Positions 61,585 through 64,000 of a stretch of 64,000 nt of DNA are shown in pieces. A model generated the notes under the pieces. The model had not been told where the DNA came from. It saw only the letters and a program-made list of their open reading frames with translations, and did not search any database. Numbering within the stretch: position 1 is the stretch's first letter; each line of letters begins with the position of its first letter. Location of the stretch: assembly GCF_001879205.1 (NCBI RefSeq), contig NZ_MLFK01000009.1, positions 248,001-312,000 of the forward strand, read 5' to 3'. This DNA is from Flavobacterium johnsoniae. GTDB lineage: Bacteria > Bacteroidota > Bacteroidia > Flavobacteriales > Flavobacteriaceae. Both the position numbers and the translations under genes were made by a program.

Positions 61585-62751
61585 ATGAAGGCAAAATACA
61601 CACTATCCGCATTGCTGGGCTTTCTGGCAATGCACGGTTACAGCCAAAAAGGCATCCCACCCAATGAGGATACCAAAAAAGTGACCATCACGAATTTCCC
61701 AACCCATCTTGAATACAGCAGCTCCCTTGCATCGGGACTTAAAACAGCCAACGGCTGGAAAGTCACGCCAGTGGCCACCGGGCTTGGAAAACCCCGCATG
61801 CTGTACATCGGCAAAAAAGGCCAGCTGTATGTGACCCGCAGGGACGCGGGGGACGTTCTGATGCTGACCGATACCGACAAGGACGGCAAGTTTGACGATA
61901 TGATCCGTGTGGCGGATTTTCCCGGCGTACACGGCATCACCTCAAAGGATGATTATATGTACCTGTGCAATAACAATAAGGTGCTGCGCTATGCGCTGAA
62001 TGCCGATGGAACTCTGGGCAAGGTTGCCGATACGCTTATCAAAGACCTGCCAAGTGGCGGGCAGCATGCCAACCGTACCATGGATTTCGGACCTGACGGC
62101 AAATTATATATTTCCGTGGGCAGTGTCTGCAACGACTGCAAGGAAAGCGATAAGGAAACCGCCACGATGCTTCAGGTCGATTCGCAGACCTGGAAAAGAA
62201 CCCTTTATGCTTCGGGGCTTCGAAATACCATAGGATTTGACTGGCAGCCCGTGACCAAGGAAATGTGGGGCGTGGACAATGGCGGGGATACCAAAGGGGA
62301 CGACTGGCCGCCCGAGGAATTAAACAAAATTATCTTGGGAGGCAACTACGGGTTTCCTTTTGCCTATGGGAAACGAGTAGTGGACCAGAGCAGGGAAGAC
62401 CCGGTGGGCAATACCAAGGAAGGGTGGGTGAAACCCACGCAGCCTTCGGTGCTGGAATTTCCGGCGCACAGCGCGCCGATTGCCTTTGCTTTTTTTGACA
62501 GCGGAAAAAATAAAGGCGATGCGCTGGTATGCTGGCACGGGTCCTGGAACAGGCAGAACCCGAGCGGATACAAAGTAGAACGCATCAAATTTGACAGCAA
62601 AGGAAATCCCACGGGATCCGAAGATTTTCTAACCGGATTTTTGATTGGCAATGAGCGTTTTGGAAGGCCAGCCGGTGTGGCTATTGGCAGCGACGTAGTG
62701 TATGTATCGGACGATGCAAATGGAATTATTTATGCCCTTAAAGAAAAATAA
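61585..62751 (+). CDS. Secreted PQQ-dependent sugar dehydrogenase (sorbosone/glucose dehydrogenase-like)
   Basis: 388 aa with signal peptide ending at MHGYSQ. Six-bladed beta-propeller of the GDH/sorbosone dehydrogenase class: GLGKPRMLYIGKKGQLYVTR, GGQHANRTMDFGPDGKLYIS, ASGLRNTIGFDWQP, WGVDNGGD, HGSWNR, GRPAGVAIGSDVVYVSDD. It oxidises sugars in the periplasm or outside if PQQ is available; no PQQ biosynthesis genes are visible. First gene of an operon, 2 bp before the next start. Confidence 0.88.
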   Translation: MKAKYTLSALLGFLAMHGYSQKGIPPNEDTKKVTITNFPTHLEYSSSLASGLKTANGWKVTPVATGLGKPRMLYIGKKGQLYVTRRDAGDVLMLTDTDKDGKFDDMIRVADFPGVHGITSKDDYMYLCNNNKVLRYALNADGTLGKVADTLIKDLPSGGQHANRTMDFGPDGKLYISVGSVCNDCKESDKETATMLQVDSQTWKRTLYASGLRNTIGFDWQPVTKEMWGVDNGGDTKGDDWPPEELNKIILGGNYGFPFAYGKRVVDQSREDPVGNTKEGWVKPTQPSVLEFPAHSAPIAFAFFDSGKNKGDALVCWHGSWNRQNPSGYKVERIKFDSKGNPTGSEDFLTGFLIGNERFGRPAGVAIGSDVVYVSDDANGIIYALKEK

Positions 62752-62753
62752 AG

Positions 62754-63713
62754 ATGAAAAAGTATATCATATTCCTGCTGTTAACCCAGCTGACCTGGGC
62801 ACAGGAACCAACCAAACGTATTGAATTTGAAGCGCCGGAATCCTATCCGGAAGGCGTGGCTTTTGACAAGGGGGCCAATGTGTTTTATGTATCCTCGGCA
62901 AGATTGGGAACAGTTGGAAAAGTAACCAAAGAAGGAAAATATTCCGCATTATACGCTGACCAGAGCCTCAAGTCCACCTACGGGCTCAAAGTGCATCCCG
63001 ATGGCAAAAGGCTTTTTGTCTGCGCGGGCGATGCCAATTACAGCAAATTCAGCACGCCGGATACCAAAAAGAAAATGGCAAGGCTTCTCTCCATTGATCT
63101 GAAGTCCGGTAAAAAATTAGCCGATGTTGATTTGTCGGGCCTGGTTCCCGGAGAGCATTTTCCCAATGACCTGGCTTTTGACAAGGACGGCAATGTGTAC
63201 ATTACCGACAGTTTTGCCGATGTGGTCTATAAAGTGGACCCGAATGGGAAAGCTTCGGTTTTCAGCCAAAGCGAGCTGTTGAAATCAGCAGGGGTAGGGC
63301 CCAACGGAATTGTGTATCATCCCGACGGGTTTCTGCTTGTGGCCAATAATGGGACAGGAGCTCTTATAAAACTTCCCCTTGCCAGTGCCCAAAATGGGAC
63401 GAAAGTTAAAATAGGCCAGTTTTTTCCCAGCGCCGACGGACTTCTTTTAAATGATAACAATACCCTGACCCTGGTGCAGAATGGCGGGGTGAACAAAATA
63501 TTCAGGTTAAAGAGCACAGATAACTGGACCACGGCAGAGGTTTCTCAATCCACATCGGTTGAGGACCGTTTTGCTTTCCCGTCAACGGCAGCAATGTCGG
63601 GCGGTGAAACCTGGATTATGAACGCCAATTTCTCCGAGCTTGCAGAAGGAAATAATGTGCCGTCAAAAAAGTTCTCCCTGCAGCAGGCGGTATTTAGTCC
63701 CGTAAAGAAATAA
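62754..63713 (+). CDS. Secreted SMP-30/NHL beta-propeller protein
   Basis: 319 aa with signal peptide (MKKYIIFLLLTQLTWAQ). Propeller repeats of the gluconolactonase/SMP-30 type: YPEGVAFDKGANVFYVSS, GLKVHPDGKRLFVCAGD, FPNDLAFDKDGNVYITDSF, GPNGIVYHPDGFLLVANN. A lactonase acting on the product of the upstream dehydrogenase would make sense, but the metal ligands are not firmly identified. Confidence 0.82.
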   Translation: MKKYIIFLLLTQLTWAQEPTKRIEFEAPESYPEGVAFDKGANVFYVSSARLGTVGKVTKEGKYSALYADQSLKSTYGLKVHPDGKRLFVCAGDANYSKFSTPDTKKKMARLLSIDLKSGKKLADVDLSGLVPGEHFPNDLAFDKDGNVYITDSFADVVYKVDPNGKASVFSQSELLKSAGVGPNGIVYHPDGFLLVANNGTGALIKLPLASAQNGTKVKIGQFFPSADGLLLNDNNTLTLVQNGGVNKIFRLKSTDNWTTAEVSQSTSVEDRFAFPSTAAMSGGETWIMNANFSELAEGNNVPSKKFSLQQAVFSPVKK

Positions 63714-63747
63714 AACATCATCCAAACTAATACAACAATATAGACAC

Positions 63748-64000
63748 ATGATACAATCCAATCCTTACGTGCCTTACAGTGATTCAATCGAAGTGATACA
63801 GCCCGATGAAGCCCAGATCAGCCAGAGAATCGTGGATTCGATGGCCAGGGTAAACCGCCTGATGTATGAGAAATACCGCCATGCCATACGCGATGCCCAT
63901 GCCAAAAGCCACGGGATTTTAAAAGGGGAGCTGCAGGTGTATGAAAACCTGCCCGAGCATCTGGCGCAGGGCTTATTTGCCACGGCGAAAACCTATCAGG
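63748..64000 (+). CDS. Catalase-family (SrpA-like) heme protein, 5' part
   Basis: Starts MIQSNPYVPYSDSIEVIQPD and runs off the window after 84 codons. HAKSHGILKGELQVYENLPE then HLAQGLFATAKTYQ matches the N-terminal region of catalase-family proteins, where His is the distal heme residue. No signal peptide. 34 bp after the propeller gene, so probably part of the same operon. Confidence 0.8.
   Translation, partial: MIQSNPYVPYSDSIEVIQPDEAQISQRIVDSMARVNRLMYEKYRHAIRDAHAKSHGILKGELQVYENLPEHLAQGLFATAKTYQ

Noticed and set aside
1..64000. CRISPR array, rRNA, prophage or conjugative genes
   Set aside because: No regularly spaced short direct repeats, no rRNA-like stretch, and no phage structural, relaxase or Tra genes were seen; the dispersed repeats are kilobases apart.

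Overview
The window reads as chromosomal DNA of a Bacteroidota bacterium, most likely Flavobacterium. Supporting signs are moderate-to-low GC with A/T-rich intergenic DNA, TAnnTTTG-type promoter boxes, a TonB-dependent receptor, LytS/LytTR and PAS-kinase signalling, a SusA-like GH13 enzyme, a DUF5916 protein, and a dispersed 80-110 bp intergenic repeat. The genus is an inference; there is no rRNA or tRNA here.

The dominant content is DNA repair and damage tolerance, laid out twice in the same order and orientation. Module 1 (about 3.6-15.4 kb) has an 82-aa protein, a repeat copy, a UvrD/PcrA-like helicase, three small hydrophilic proteins (75-aa acidic, MPW-type, DUF3606), AlkB, a DnaE-type polymerase, DinB, a divergent CheY-like receiver and a 71-aa protein. 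Module 2 (about 43.0-61.1 kb) repeats this set. It differs in having AlkB replaced downstream of dnaE by a YedK/HMCES-type SRAP protein plus a hypothetical gene, and in carrying an inserted block (PAS histidine kinase, LigD ligase-polymerase, a further DUF3606, several hypotheticals). Exonuclease VII (xseAB) sits next to module 1. Each dinB-dnaE operon is headed by a similar short inverted repeat (TGTTC-N7-GAACA or TGTTC-N7-TAACA), a candidate damage-response operator. In module 2, dinB and one DUF3606 gene are each interrupted by one in-frame TAG.

Between the modules are: 13.5-15.2 kb, a flavodoxin-fold quinone reductase and a Crp/Fnr regulator; 15.9-22.2 kb, a TonB receptor split by a 2.3-kb IS91-like element (XerC/D-type recombinase plus Y2-type transposase), a di-heme peroxidase, a frameshifted SUOX-fold protein and a frameshifted cold-shock gene; 22.9-29.4 kb, a DUF5916/GH13 pair divergent from a LytS/LytTR system; 29.7-32.7 kb, AraC regulator, small membrane protein, thioredoxin-reductase-like flavoprotein and SDR; 33.8-42.7 kb, stress and redox genes (two SDRs, one amber-interrupted; a cold-shock protein; a large frameshifted protein; a YciE/YciF-type ferritin-like protein; a zinc alcohol dehydrogenase; a CinA-type amidohydrolase). 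The window closes with a secreted PQQ-type sugar dehydrogenase, an SMP-30/NHL protein and the start of a catalase-family gene.

Nine copies of the dispersed repeat occur, all in one orientation, with a conserved hairpin whose arms show compensating changes. The most notable themes are the two-copy mutasome-receiver module with its swappable repair gene, the oriented repeat family, and the concentration of single-lesion broken genes (three ambers, three homopolymer indels), which could be decay, recoding or sequencing error.
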